NCBI RefSeq assembly: GCF_014395225.1
Contig: NZ_CP060723.1
Span: 310,001 to 374,000, forward strand
Reading direction: 5' to 3'
Source of the DNA: Pedobacter roseus
GTDB lineage: Bacteria; Bacteroidota; Bacteroidia; Sphingobacteriales; Sphingobacteriaceae
Length of the DNA: 64,000 bases
How positions within the stretch are numbered: the first letter of the stretch is position 1; every line of letters begins with the position of its first letter. A program made the position numbers and the translations under genes. Shown here piece by piece: positions 26,893 to 33,934 of this stretch. Under the pieces are notes generated by a model. That model worked only from the letters and a program-made list of their open reading frames with translations, was not told the origin of the DNA and did no database searches.

Positions 26893-27780
26893 ATGAACCT
26901 AAAAATGAACTCCATGCATTTTATTGCATCCCTATTGCTTATACTTTCCGTGAGTTTTTACGGCTGTCAGAAAGATAAAACAGAAGAACCAACTCCAGGC
27001 AGTGTTAATTCTCCAGAGAAGCTGTCCGCGGCTAATCCGGCCGTAGCTGCTGCAGCGGCATATCCAAGCAATATCAACACCGGTTTTACCCACGCAGATG
27101 GCGCTTACTCCTACGGAGAAGCCAGTGCAGATTTTGGCGGTGCCAGCTTAACAGGCTGGAACGAAAGCAGGGCCTATATTTCGGGCAATTGGGCCAGGGC
27201 CACTCTTGCACCTAATTCAGTATCAAATGGTTTAATTGCAGGTGCCGATATATCCGATGGTTCTGCTTACGAAGCTACCTTTAAAGTTCGTTTCCACAGC
27301 CAGTTCGATTGGAGCAGGGGCGGAAAAGTAGGTTTCGGTTTCCTGATCGGTGAAGGAAACACCGGTTGCGATATAGCCAGCGACGGTAATGGAGGAAGCT
27401 TACGTTTAATGTGGTACAATACCGGTAGCCGCGTATTTTTTCAGCCTTATGTGTACCATAGAGATATGGCAGGCCCTTGCGGCGATACCTTTGGCAAATC
27501 TTATCCGTCATCAGGCAGTTTGGTTAAAGGCGATACTTACACCGTTCACCTTTATGTAAAAAGCAATACCGGATCGAATAAAAATGGTCAGGTACAGGTA
27601 ATTATTAATGGGACCACCGTATTGGATCAATCTATCCGCTGGACAACCAACGATGCGCAACGCCTCATTAACAGGTTATCGTTCCACAATTTTAGAGGCG
27701 GAAAAGATGTGGCGGTATGGGGATCCAGCCAAACCAGTTACATTTATTTTGATGATCTTGTGGTAAATAAGATTCAATAG
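26893..27780 (+). CDS. lipoprotein with PL14-like polysaccharide lyase domain
   Basis: Exported lipoprotein of 295 residues, lipobox Cys25 (SVSFYGC), followed by an Ala/Pro/Ser-rich linker to about residue 60. The rest resembles the polysaccharide lyase family 14 fold: YEATFKVRFHSQFDWSRGGKVGFGFLIGEG, GGSLRLMWYNTG, FFQPYVYHRDM, DTYTVHLYVKSNTGSNKNGQVQVIINGTTVLDQ, INRLSFHNFRGG, with the C-terminal SYIYFDDLVV. PL14 enzymes cleave alginate or glucuronan by beta-elimination; this is my reading from motif order, not a search. Its place after the LacI regulator, opposite a PL6-like lyase, supports a uronic-acid glycan as substrate. It could instead be a non-catalytic glycan-binding jelly roll. Confidence 0.65.
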   Translation: MNLKMNSMHFIASLLLILSVSFYGCQKDKTEEPTPGSVNSPEKLSAANPAVAAAAAYPSNINTGFTHADGAYSYGEASADFGGASLTGWNESRAYISGNWARATLAPNSVSNGLIAGADISDGSAYEATFKVRFHSQFDWSRGGKVGFGFLIGEGNTGCDIASDGNGGSLRLMWYNTGSRVFFQPYVYHRDMAGPCGDTFGKSYPSSGSLVKGDTYTVHLYVKSNTGSNKNGQVQVIINGTTVLDQSIRWTTNDAQRLINRLSFHNFRGGKDVAVWGSSQTSYIYFDDLVVNKIQ

Positions 27781-27782
27781 AT

Positions 27783-27982
27783 AAAGAGACTGTATTAGGA
27801 ATAGTTCCGTTATTTTAATGACCGGGTAATATTTGATAGGAACGTCATTCCCAACCCGATAGCTATCGGGTTGATTGGGAATCGTAATGCATAGGCTTTA
27901 AGATTCACGCATGCGCGGGAATGACGATAAGGACAAATAGCGCTGCCTTAGTGCTCACAACTACTCTCGATACAGTCTCTTT
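27783..27982. terminator. convergent terminator stem split by an inserted repeat
   Basis: AAAGAGACTGTAT (27783-27795), starting two bases after the stop of the plus-strand lyase, is a perfect inverted match to ATACAGTCTCTTT (27970-27982), which is followed by more T residues and lies four bases before the stop of the minus-strand lyase. The arms are 174 bases apart, and the dispersed repeat at 27843-27926 sits between them. Confidence 0.5.
27843..27926 (+). repeat. dispersed repeat with ends CGTCATTCCC/GGGAATGACG, copy 1
   Basis: 84 bp. The left part is a hairpin with CCCGATAGCTATCGGG added between CATTCCCAA and TTGGGAATCG, followed by TAATGC, a short linker with CTTTAAGATTC and a right hairpin ACGCATGCGCGGGAATGACG. 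Other copies are at 36304-36388 and 48650-48719. Confidence 0.75.
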
Positions 27983-27986
27983 TTTA

Positions 27987-29153
27987 TTACTTCTTTACCT
28001 CTTCTACCTTAACATTTTTAAAACTGTTTGCTTCAATTGTATTGTTAAAAGGAGCCACATTTTGCATTACAGGCGAAGGGTATCTTTTGGTGTCAAATTT
28101 TCCTGTCCAGTCCGCATCCTTACTATCGCCGATCAAAATTCCCGTTGTGGCGTTTGATATGGTATTGTTTTTTATCGTACAATCGCTGGCCGAGATATAA
28201 AACCCGATTTCATCTTTTCCTTTAGCCATGCCATACATCAGCCTGATGGCCGTTTGGATACCATCGATTTTATTATTAATTAGCTGATGTCCGGTACCAT
28301 TGATGCGTATGCCACCAGTACCGCCTTTAAATGTATTATCGGCAATTATACAATCGTGGCCGCCACGCATCACCAGTTCACCATCGTTATCTTCAAAATA
28401 ATTGTTAAGGTATTTATTGCCGCTGCTTTTATTGCTGATCACTTCATTTTCGCCATTGCAATGAATAAACCTGTTTTTGCGAACAGTAGTTTCTGGTTTT
28501 TGATTGCCCAGCAATACCGGATCCTGCCCAACCTGAACACATTCGCCTCCGTTGCCATTTGGCCAGCTCACTTTGTTTTTATCCCTAAAAATGTTGTTTT
28601 CAATCAGTGTAAGTTTTGGGTAGGTATCTTTCGTAATTTTAACCTGAACATCCTGATTATCCACATTGGATATGAAGCCACAACCTTCAACTACATTGTT
28701 GCTGCCGTTTCCTGAAATAATTACCAGGGGAGTAAATTGCGATTTAGCCTGGTTTGCAGAAAAGCTGCAGTTGGATATACTGCAATTATTGCTGGTAGCA
28801 AGCTCGATCAGTACACCAGTTTTAGTTAACACACAATCTTTAAAGTTAATTCCTTTAATGAAAACATATTCTCCGGAAACGCTGAATATTGGCTTGGTAA
28901 CATTTCCCGAAAAAATAACCATACCCTGTTTTTCTGCCTGTATAATGATAGGCTTTACCAAAGTTCCTTTATTGTTGATATTTATAGACCAATCTGTATA
29001 ATTTCCATTTTTGATTACCACCTCATCTCCCGGAATCAATAAAGATTGAACAGCCTTAAACTCCTGTTCTGAGCCAATGCGGTACACTTTGGCCGAGATT
29101 TTCTGTAAAAAAAGCAGTGATAATAAAATGCAGATACTAAGTTTTCGGATCAT
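27987..29153 (-). CDS. PL6-family polysaccharide lyase (alginate lyase / chondroitinase-B-like)
   Basis: Secreted right-handed beta-helix enzyme, 388 residues, signal peptide about 1-21 (ICILLSLLFLQKISA). Family motifs: NGNGGECVQVGQ at about 199-210, CNGENEVISNKSSGN at 232-246 and GELVMRGGHDCIIADNTFKG at 258-277. By comparison with chondroitinase B, Glu235 and Glu237 would hold the calcium ion, Lys242 would act as base and Arg263 as acid. GGIRINGTGHQLINNKIDG continues the helix. PL6 enzymes cleave alginate or dermatan sulfate; in Bacteroidetes alginate is the more usual substrate. It converges on the PL14-like gene. A palindrome AAATCGATTT lies at 29216-29225 upstream. Confidence 0.85.
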   Translation of the reverse strand: MIRKLSICILLSLLFLQKISAKVYRIGSEQEFKAVQSLLIPGDEVVIKNGNYTDWSININNKGTLVKPIIIQAEKQGMVIFSGNVTKPIFSVSGEYVFIKGINFKDCVLTKTGVLIELATSNNCSISNCSFSANQAKSQFTPLVIISGNGSNNVVEGCGFISNVDNQDVQVKITKDTYPKLTLIENNIFRDKNKVSWPNGNGGECVQVGQDPVLLGNQKPETTVRKNRFIHCNGENEVISNKSSGNKYLNNYFEDNDGELVMRGGHDCIIADNTFKGGTGGIRINGTGHQLINNKIDGIQTAIRLMYGMAKGKDEIGFYISASDCTIKNNTISNATTGILIGDSKDADWTGKFDTKRYPSPVMQNVAPFNNTIEANSFKNVKVEEVKK

Positions 29154-29336
29154 TGTTATTGCGGGAGTTATATTTCTTCAAACATACTAAAGCAAAGGCT
29201 GATATGATGATTAATAAATCGATTTTATCAGCAACTTTACAGCATTTAATGTGCTTATGAATGGTTTTAGCGTACTCAGGTAGTTCCTGCTTAAAAAAAT
29301 AAAAGGTACGAGAGGTCTTTTTTAATTTATTAGGCT

Positions 29337-29344
29337 TATTTTTG
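29337..29344 (+). promoter_or_regulatory. promoter -7 box TATTTTTG for the cupin gene
   Basis: Exact match to TAnnTTTG 75 bases before the start codon, with the T-rich stretch TCTTTTTT about 20 bases further up as a poor -33 element. It lies in the 266-bp gap 29154-29419. Confidence 0.5.
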
Positions 29345-29419
29345 CGGCAATTATAGAACCATATAGGTAATTATTTGTGCCTATAAACCTCGACAATCAT
29401 TAGAAATAAATAGTTATCA

Positions 29420-29917
29420 ATGACAAACGACAAAAAAGAAATTTTCGAAAGCGTAGCACAACGTTTAAAAATTGAAGGATTTAATGTAGTAAACCGCGAT
29501 GAAACCCGTCCCTGGGGTGGTTTCTTTGTTATAGACGAAGCACAGGCGCAACAATTTGCCGATACTTATTTTGATGGATTAAATGTAGAAGACCTTAAAA
29601 TCGGTGGTAAATTAAGTCCGAAAATTTTAATCGTAGCTCCAAACACACGTCTTTCTTGGCAATATCACCACCGCAGAGCAGAAATCTGGCAAGTGGTAAC
29701 CGGTACTGTCGGTATCAAAACCAGCCAAACCGATGAAGAAGGTGAAGTGAAAAAATATGCACCAAAAGATCAGATCAAATTACAGCAAGGCGAACGTCAC
29801 CGTTTAATCGGTTTAGAAGACTGGGGAGTTGTGGCAGAAATCTGGCAACATACCGATGCTTCGAACCCATCAGATGAAAGCGATATTGTTCGTGTTCAGG
29901 ACGATTTCGGTAGATAA
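29420..29917 (+). CDS. cupin protein resembling type II mannose-6-phosphate isomerase
   Basis: Cytoplasmic cupin of 165 residues. RDETRPWGGFFVIDE is the type II phosphomannose-isomerase-like entry strand. SPKILIVAPNTRLSWQYHHRRAEIWQVVTGTVGI is cupin motif 1 with the metal-binding histidines and glutamate. LQQGERHRLIGLEDWGVVAEIWQH is motif 2. It corresponds to the isomerase part of ManC-type enzymes without the nucleotidyltransferase; related Bacteroidetes proteins are often named phosphoheptose isomerase. The gene stands alone, with its own promoter box and a perfect terminator. Substrate is uncertain. Confidence 0.8.
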   Translation: MTNDKKEIFESVAQRLKIEGFNVVNRDETRPWGGFFVIDEAQAQQFADTYFDGLNVEDLKIGGKLSPKILIVAPNTRLSWQYHHRRAEIWQVVTGTVGIKTSQTDEEGEVKKYAPKDQIKLQQGERHRLIGLEDWGVVAEIWQHTDASNPSDESDIVRVQDDFGR

Positions 29918-29926
29918 TAAATAATT

Positions 29927-29967
29927 AAAAGGATCTTGTTTTTATCAAATCAGAACAAGATCCTTTT
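29927..29967 (+). terminator. terminator of the cupin gene
   Basis: AAAAGGATCTTGTT (29927-29940) and AACAAGATCCTTTT (29954-29967) form a perfect 14-bp stem with a 13-base loop and a T-rich 3' arm. It may work in both directions. Confidence 0.85.
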
Positions 29968-30054
29968 AGTCTAAACGCTTAATTAAAGCAGTTTTTCTAC
30001 ACGCTGGAAAACTAAACGCCCTCAAACTACGTTTATAAAGCATACACATCATAC

Positions 30055-30783
30055 ATGATTATCTTCATTTTTTTTCTTTGCCATTGGTTTTTATCCCTGT
30101 TCAGTCAAACCTTTTTCCTTCATCGTTACTCATCACACAAGATGTTTAAAATGGAACTTTTCTGGGAGCGGTTTTTCTACCTGGTATTACTGATCTCGCA
30201 AGGTTCATCATTTTTAAACCCGAGGGCTTATGCTATCCTGCATAGGATGCACCATGCTTACAGCGACACAGAAAAAGATCCGCATTCGCCACATTTTTTT
30301 AAGGATGTTTTCGGGATGATGATTGCTACGAAAAATATGTATATGAATTATCTGCAGTTTAAAATACAGCCAGAGCCAGCTTTTCAGGGCAATTATCCTG
30401 AATGGCCAGTTGTTGATAAAATAGGAAATTCATGGGCCTGGAGAATTGCATGTGGTTTATTTTATATCGGTTTTTATATTGCTTTTGCTAACCATTGGTG
30501 GCTGTACATTTTATTGCCGATCCATTTTTTAATGGGACCTCTACATGGCGCAATTGTAAACTGGTGCGGACATAAATATGGTTATTCTAATCATGATAAC
30601 GATGACCACAGTAAAAACTCCTTACCTTGGGATTTCTTATTAATGGGAGAGCTTTTTCAGAACAACCATCATAAAAAACCGAACAGCCCAAATTTTGCCA
30701 CTAAATGGTGGGAATTTGATCCAACTTACCCGGTGATGAAGGTATTACACTGGATGAGAATTATCAAGATCAGAAAGGTTTAA
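30055..30783 (+). CDS. membrane fatty-acid desaturase (acyl-CoA / acyl-lipid type)
   Basis: Integral membrane di-iron desaturase, 242 residues. Histidine boxes: HRYSSH (about 24-29), HRMHH (about 62-66), [13 protein letters not shown] (about 180-192) and NNHHKKP (about 201-207). Hydrophobic segments at 1-20, 40-60, 120-145 and 150-170 fit the four-pass topology. It would introduce a double bond into a fatty acyl chain. Slightly shorter than most family members but with all boxes present. It lies on the same strand as the lipid-modifying cluster at 32.6-38.5 kb, separated from it by the IS110 element. Confidence 0.88.
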   Translation: MIIFIFFLCHWFLSLFSQTFFLHRYSSHKMFKMELFWERFFYLVLLISQGSSFLNPRAYAILHRMHHAYSDTEKDPHSPHFFKDVFGMMIATKNMYMNYLQFKIQPEPAFQGNYPEWPVVDKIGNSWAWRIACGLFYIGFYIAFANHWWLYILLPIHFLMGPLHGAIVNWCGHKYGYSNHDNDDHSKNSLPWDFLLMGELFQNNHHKKPNSPNFATKWWEFDPTYPVMKVLHWMRIIKIRKV

Positions 30784-30866
30784 GGAGCCAAAAGGAAAAA
30801 GACCAAAGCTGAAAGGTTTTTTAATTCACTCGCGCCATGGTCTGTGTCCCCACAGGCCATCATCTA

Positions 30867-30940
30867 ATTCCTTGCAATAACATTCCTTGCAATAACCTTA
30901 ATGAACAGGTTTTTTGCCACTGAGGTACAGAAGAACAAGG
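30867..30940. repeat. 15-bp tandem duplication and TTTTTGCCAC repeat left of the IS
   Basis: ATTCCTTGCAATAAC is present twice in tandem (30867-30881 and 30882-30896). After 14 bases comes TTTTTGCCACTGAGGTAC (30911-30940 region), closely similar to TTTTTGCCACGGAGGCAC at 32432-32461 on the other side of the IS. Nothing else was seen between the desaturase and the IS. Confidence 0.5.
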
Positions 30941-31024
30941 ATCAATAAATTTTCTTTCCACCACTGTTTTGGGTTAGCTAAACCTGTATTCTATGGTTAA
31001 TCCAAGCAATTTCTTATTTTTTTT

Positions 31025-32032
31025 TTATGCTACCAATTGATAGTCTTTTACATATGGCCTGTCATTCGCTACAGCCGAGAATGCCCTACTGACAAGCTTA
31101 TTTCTAAGTACATTCAAGATTGATGAATGATGTTTCCCTTCTTTTATTTTTCTATCATAATATCTCTTAAATTCATTGTCTTTTTTAATGGTGTTCAATG
31201 CGCACATTGTCAATAAGGTTTTGATCCGTTTATTGGCCAGGTGACTGACCTTGGGTTTTGTGTTAAGGGTTGTTCCCGATTTTTTACCAAAAGGGGCCAG
31301 GCCGCAGTAACAAGCAAACTTTCTTGGGTTATCAAATAGGGAAAACCCTTGGGTAAGAACCACAATGAACATTGCGGTCTGTGGTCCGATACAATATACT
31401 GAGTTGACGAGTCTATATTGTTTTTCCAATAAGGCATCCTCCTTTACATAACACAAAAGTTTTTCCTCTAACAAACTTATCTTATTATCATATTCCTTGA
31501 TTAATGCCTTTCTGATTTGCAGGGTGAACTCAGCAGATTCCCTGTCAAATTCCTCAAGCTCTCCACAAACATTCTTCAGTGCGGTCTGTTGCTTTACCAG
31601 CTGTCTCCTGCATGATAATAGGTATTTGATCTTGCTTATCGTCTTGCTGGGCATACTAAATAAAAAGGCTTTCCGCCTATGGATAAAACCATATTCTGCT
31701 ATAGCTGCAGCATCTGCCTTGTCTGACTTACCTCTTTTGAGCCCCAGGGACCGCTTTAATCTGAGCGCATTCTCAACCCAGAGGTTTCCACCCTGATCAC
31801 TAAAAAAAGTACACGCAGGAAGTGCATAGATTCCAGTATCTTCTGCGCAAAAGAACATATCTGATATGGACAGTTTGGTAAGATGATGGATCCAGGTAAT
31901 CATCTCTGTATAGCCAGCATCACTGTTGGCAAAAGTGCCATGGAAACATTCATCGGGATCCTCAGCAAGAAAAAAGACTACATCTGTTTTCAGTTTTGAA
32001 ATGTCGATGCCTGCAAATAATTTGTAATTCAT
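31025..32032 (-). CDS. IS110-family transposase (DEDD recombinase)
   Basis: Complete 335-residue transposase. The N-terminal RuvC-like DEDD domain is at about 1-160, with Asp9 in AGIDISK, Glu63 in FFCAEDTGIY and the acidic pair in GKSDKADAAAIAEYG (about 97-111). A coiled linker follows. The C-terminal Transposase_20 domain is at about 205-300 (VYCIGPQTAMFIVVLTQGFSLFDNPRKFACYCGLAPFGKKSGTT), and contains the serine in KKSGTT that is catalytic in this family. Intact, with no stop or frameshift. IS110 enzymes excise a circle and insert it under the direction of a bridge RNA; the candidate RNA lies 35 bases upstream of the start. Confidence 0.96.
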   Translation of the reverse strand: MNYKLFAGIDISKLKTDVVFFLAEDPDECFHGTFANSDAGYTEMITWIHHLTKLSISDMFFCAEDTGIYALPACTFFSDQGGNLWVENALRLKRSLGLKRGKSDKADAAAIAEYGFIHRRKAFLFSMPSKTISKIKYLLSCRRQLVKQQTALKNVCGELEEFDRESAEFTLQIRKALIKEYDNKISLLEEKLLCYVKEDALLEKQYRLVNSVYCIGPQTAMFIVVLTQGFSLFDNPRKFACYCGLAPFGKKSGTTLNTKPKVSHLANKRIKTLLTMCALNTIKKDNEFKRYYDRKIKEGKHHSSILNVLRNKLVSRAFSAVANDRPYVKDYQLVA

Positions 32033-32067
32033 AAATTTGGTTATCTTAAGTTGAGATTAAACCTTCA

Positions 32068-32202
32068 TGTTGAATAAAACTAAATCCCTTAATGGTCCTG
32101 CCAGACTAAAATTCTATATGGTTCTTGTTCAACAAACGGCAGTGCTCTAATACAGGTTTTAGATCTTTAATCTAGACAGAGTAATAGTGCAGCACTGCCG
32201 TT
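32068..32202 (-). ncRNA. candidate IS110 bridge RNA (two adjoining hairpins)
   Basis: Read on the minus strand, a 12-bp perfect stem AACGGCAGTGCT/AGCACTGCCGTT (plus-strand arms 32191-32202 and 32135-32146) encloses 44 bases with a small apical hairpin TAGAT/ATCTA (32160-32164 and 32170-32174). Directly adjoining it, a 7-bp stem TGTTGAA/TTCAACA (32128-32134 and 32068-32074) encloses 53 bases. Two stem-loops with large internal loops, in the 5' non-coding end and on the transposase strand, match the layout known for IS110 bridge RNAs. Loop arms match both element ends. The true 5' end is not known. Confidence 0.6.
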
Positions 32203-32257
32203 AAGGTTTTATATATTCAAAGTTCATATATTTTTAAGTACTCACAAACCTAAGGGA

Positions 32258-32591
32258 CAGCAGCGAAAATCCTTTTTGTTTGCAGGACCTGACATATACT
32301 GTTATCTGCAGCCTATGAAACGGATACTTGCGCCTGAGTAGTACAGCACCTCAAAAAGATTGAAGCAAATGGCAGAACTATCGTAACCGATAAAAACCGG
32401 ATCCTGCTTTTCTAAAAAAAAACACTACTTCTTTTTGCCACGGAGGCACGGAAAACACGGAGTATGTTCCGCGCTTTGTTACCCTGAGTTGAGTCGAAGG
32501 GCGATATGGAAAGTTTGGGGTTACAATCAAATCCTTTTTGCCTATCTTACCGTATATACAGCAATCTGTTTTAAAAAATTAAAGCCATCTG
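32258..32591. other. gap right of the IS with TTTTTGCCAC repeat
   Basis: 334 bases without a supportable gene. TTTTTGCCACGGAGGCAC begins at 32432 and the purine-rich ACGGAAAACACGGAG follows; ACCCTGAGTTGAGTCGAAGG (32480-32500) is a Pedobacter-like intergenic word. A possible 70-residue reading frame across it has no recognisable features. Confidence 0.4.
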
Positions 32592-32921
32592 ATGATCAAC
32601 TTCCTCAAAATCATTTTCGCTGCACTGTTAGTTTTTATGTGCTATAAAGTAATCAGTACTTCGTTAGAAAGCAACCTGTTCGATCAATGGGATTTTCTTG
32701 GTAGCATACCGTGGATGCGTGCCACCCTTTGGGATTTTTACGCTAACATCTTCATTATCACGCTGTGGATGTTTTATAAAGAAAAAAGCATTATTCTTAA
32801 AATCTCTATTACCATTTTGTTCGTATGTTTAGGCAGTATAGCAACCTTAGCTTATGTTTTAGTGCATTTATTCAAACTAAAAGATGGCGAAGGTGTTAAA
32901 GAATTGCTGGTAAAAAGGTAG
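32592..32921 (+). CDS. small membrane protein, DUF1475-like
   Basis: 109-residue inner-membrane protein with three hydrophobic segments: 3-20 (FLKIIFAALLVFMCYKVI), 48-66 (FYANIFIITLWMFY) and 70-92 (ISITILFVCLGSIATLAYVLVHLF). The motif DQWDFLGSIPWMRATLWDFYANIF is what I associate with DUF1475. It opens the cluster of lipid genes to 38.5 kb. Function unknown; a helper of the neighbouring DUF1295 protein is possible. Confidence 0.7.
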   Translation: MINFLKIIFAALLVFMCYKVISTSLESNLFDQWDFLGSIPWMRATLWDFYANIFIITLWMFYKEKSIILKISITILFVCLGSIATLAYVLVHLFKLKDGEGVKELLVKR

Positions 32922-32997
32922 AAGGTAAAAGGCTGAAGGTTAAACCTCGAGCGGAATACATTTTCTTAAACCTTATGCCCTAAACCTTAAACCTTTT
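32915..32997. repeat. mirrored short-word array (AAGGTAAAAGG then CCTTAAACC)
   Basis: Begins with purine words AAAGGTAGAAGGTAAAAGG and CTGAAGGTTAAACC and ends with their complement: TTAAACCTTATGCCC, TAAACCTTAAACCTTTT. This gives an imperfect inverted repeat about 80 bp long that fills the gap between two genes on the same strand. Confidence 0.6.
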
Positions 32998-33792
32998 ATG
33001 GATTACAAACATCTACTATTCATCGCACTCATTTCTTTAATTGCCTGCTGTTTCATTATGGCCATGGTTTGGCTCTGGGCAAAGAAAATCAAAAACGCCG
33101 GGGTGGTTGATGTTTTCTGGGCATTGAATTTCCCGGTAATTACGCTGATCACTTTTTTTATGTCTGAGGGTTTTGACCCCCGTAAAATTTTAATCTGCGG
33201 GATGTTTTTACTGGCCGAACTGCGCCTGGGTATTCACCTTTGGCAACGCGTTATTGGTCATTTAGATGAAGAAGAGGGAAGGTATGAGCAGTTGCGTAAA
33301 GAATGGGGAGACAAAGCCGACCGCAATTTCTTTGTGTTTTTTCAGTTTCAGGCCATTTCCAATGTAATCCTGGCGATCCCATTTTTTATCATCACAGCAA
33401 ATCAATCGCAGGCCATCTCTTTTTTAGAGTTTGCAGGTGCTTTGGTTTGGGTTATTGCTTTTTTTGGAGAAATGATTGCCGACAGGCAACTGGCAGCCTT
33501 TAAAAAAGATCCCAGTAATAAAGGCAAAGTGTGCGATACCGGACTATGGCATTACAGCCGTCATCCGAACTACTTCTTCGAATGGTTGACCTGGATGGGT
33601 TATTTGATTTTTGCTCTGGCTTCGCCATGGGGCATTCTCGCCATCATCAGTCCGGCTATTATTCTATATTTACTAACCAAAGTTACCGGTGTTCCCAACA
33701 ATGAAGAACAAAACTTGCGGAGTAAACCTGTGGCCTATAAAAAATATCAGCAAACAACGAGTGCCTTTTTCCCTTGGGGGAAAAAGAGGTAA
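32998..33792 (+). CDS. DUF1295 membrane protein (steroid 5-alpha-reductase-like)
   Basis: 264-residue membrane protein with about six hydrophobic segments. The C-terminal part carries the DUF1295 signature GLWHYSRHPNYFFEWLTWMGYLIFALASPWG (about 180-210), shared with isoprenylcysteine methyltransferase and 5-alpha-reductase-type proteins, where the RHPNY region binds cofactor. KVTGVPNNEEQNLRSKPVAYKKYQQTTSAFFPW ends the protein in the usual way. DUF1295 genes commonly sit beside CFA-synthase, DUF1365 and flavin oxidoreductase genes, as here. It probably reduces or methylates a lipid; the exact reaction is unknown. Confidence 0.85.
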   Translation: MDYKHLLFIALISLIACCFIMAMVWLWAKKIKNAGVVDVFWALNFPVITLITFFMSEGFDPRKILICGMFLLAELRLGIHLWQRVIGHLDEEEGRYEQLRKEWGDKADRNFFVFFQFQAISNVILAIPFFIITANQSQAISFLEFAGALVWVIAFFGEMIADRQLAAFKKDPSNKGKVCDTGLWHYSRHPNYFFEWLTWMGYLIFALASPWGILAIISPAIILYLLTKVTGVPNNEEQNLRSKPVAYKKYQQTTSAFFPWGKKR

Positions 33793-33934
33793 GATGGAAA
33801 ATGTAAGAGGGGTGATGTACCGCATCATTCGCAAATCCATCATCCGTTTTACATCGTACATTAACCATTTCTATTAACCTTCTCCAAAATAAATTATCCA
33901 TTAACCATCTTACATTATTCCATTTTACATTTAC
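33790..33934. repeat. mirrored short-word array (GTAAGATGG then CCATCTTAC)
   Basis: GTAAGATGGAAAATGTAAGA and GGGGTGATGTACC at the start are answered by CCATCATCCGTTTTACATC, AATTATCCATTAACC and CCATCTTACATTATTCC near the end. It fills the 142-bp gap between DUF1295 and the first CFA-synthase-like gene and can fold as a long imperfect hairpin. Confidence 0.6.

Larger units (their letters stand above)
30991..32256 (-). mobile_element. IS110-family insertion element, about 1.27 kb
   Basis: One transposase on the minus strand, a short 3' end and a 220-base 5' non-coding end. The ends are inferred, not proven: the arms of the candidate guide RNA match the sequence at 30980-30998 on one side and at 32251-32260 on the other. 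There are no terminal inverted repeats, as expected for IS110. The core dinucleotide could not be fixed. Confidence 0.6.

Noticed and set aside
27281..29001. Several open frames opposite the two lyase genes
   Set aside because: They are reverse or shifted readings of genes with clear family motifs.
32435..32647. 70-residue frame across the TTTTTGCCAC repeat
   Set aside because: It reads through repeat sequence and overlaps the DUF1475-like gene; no protein features.
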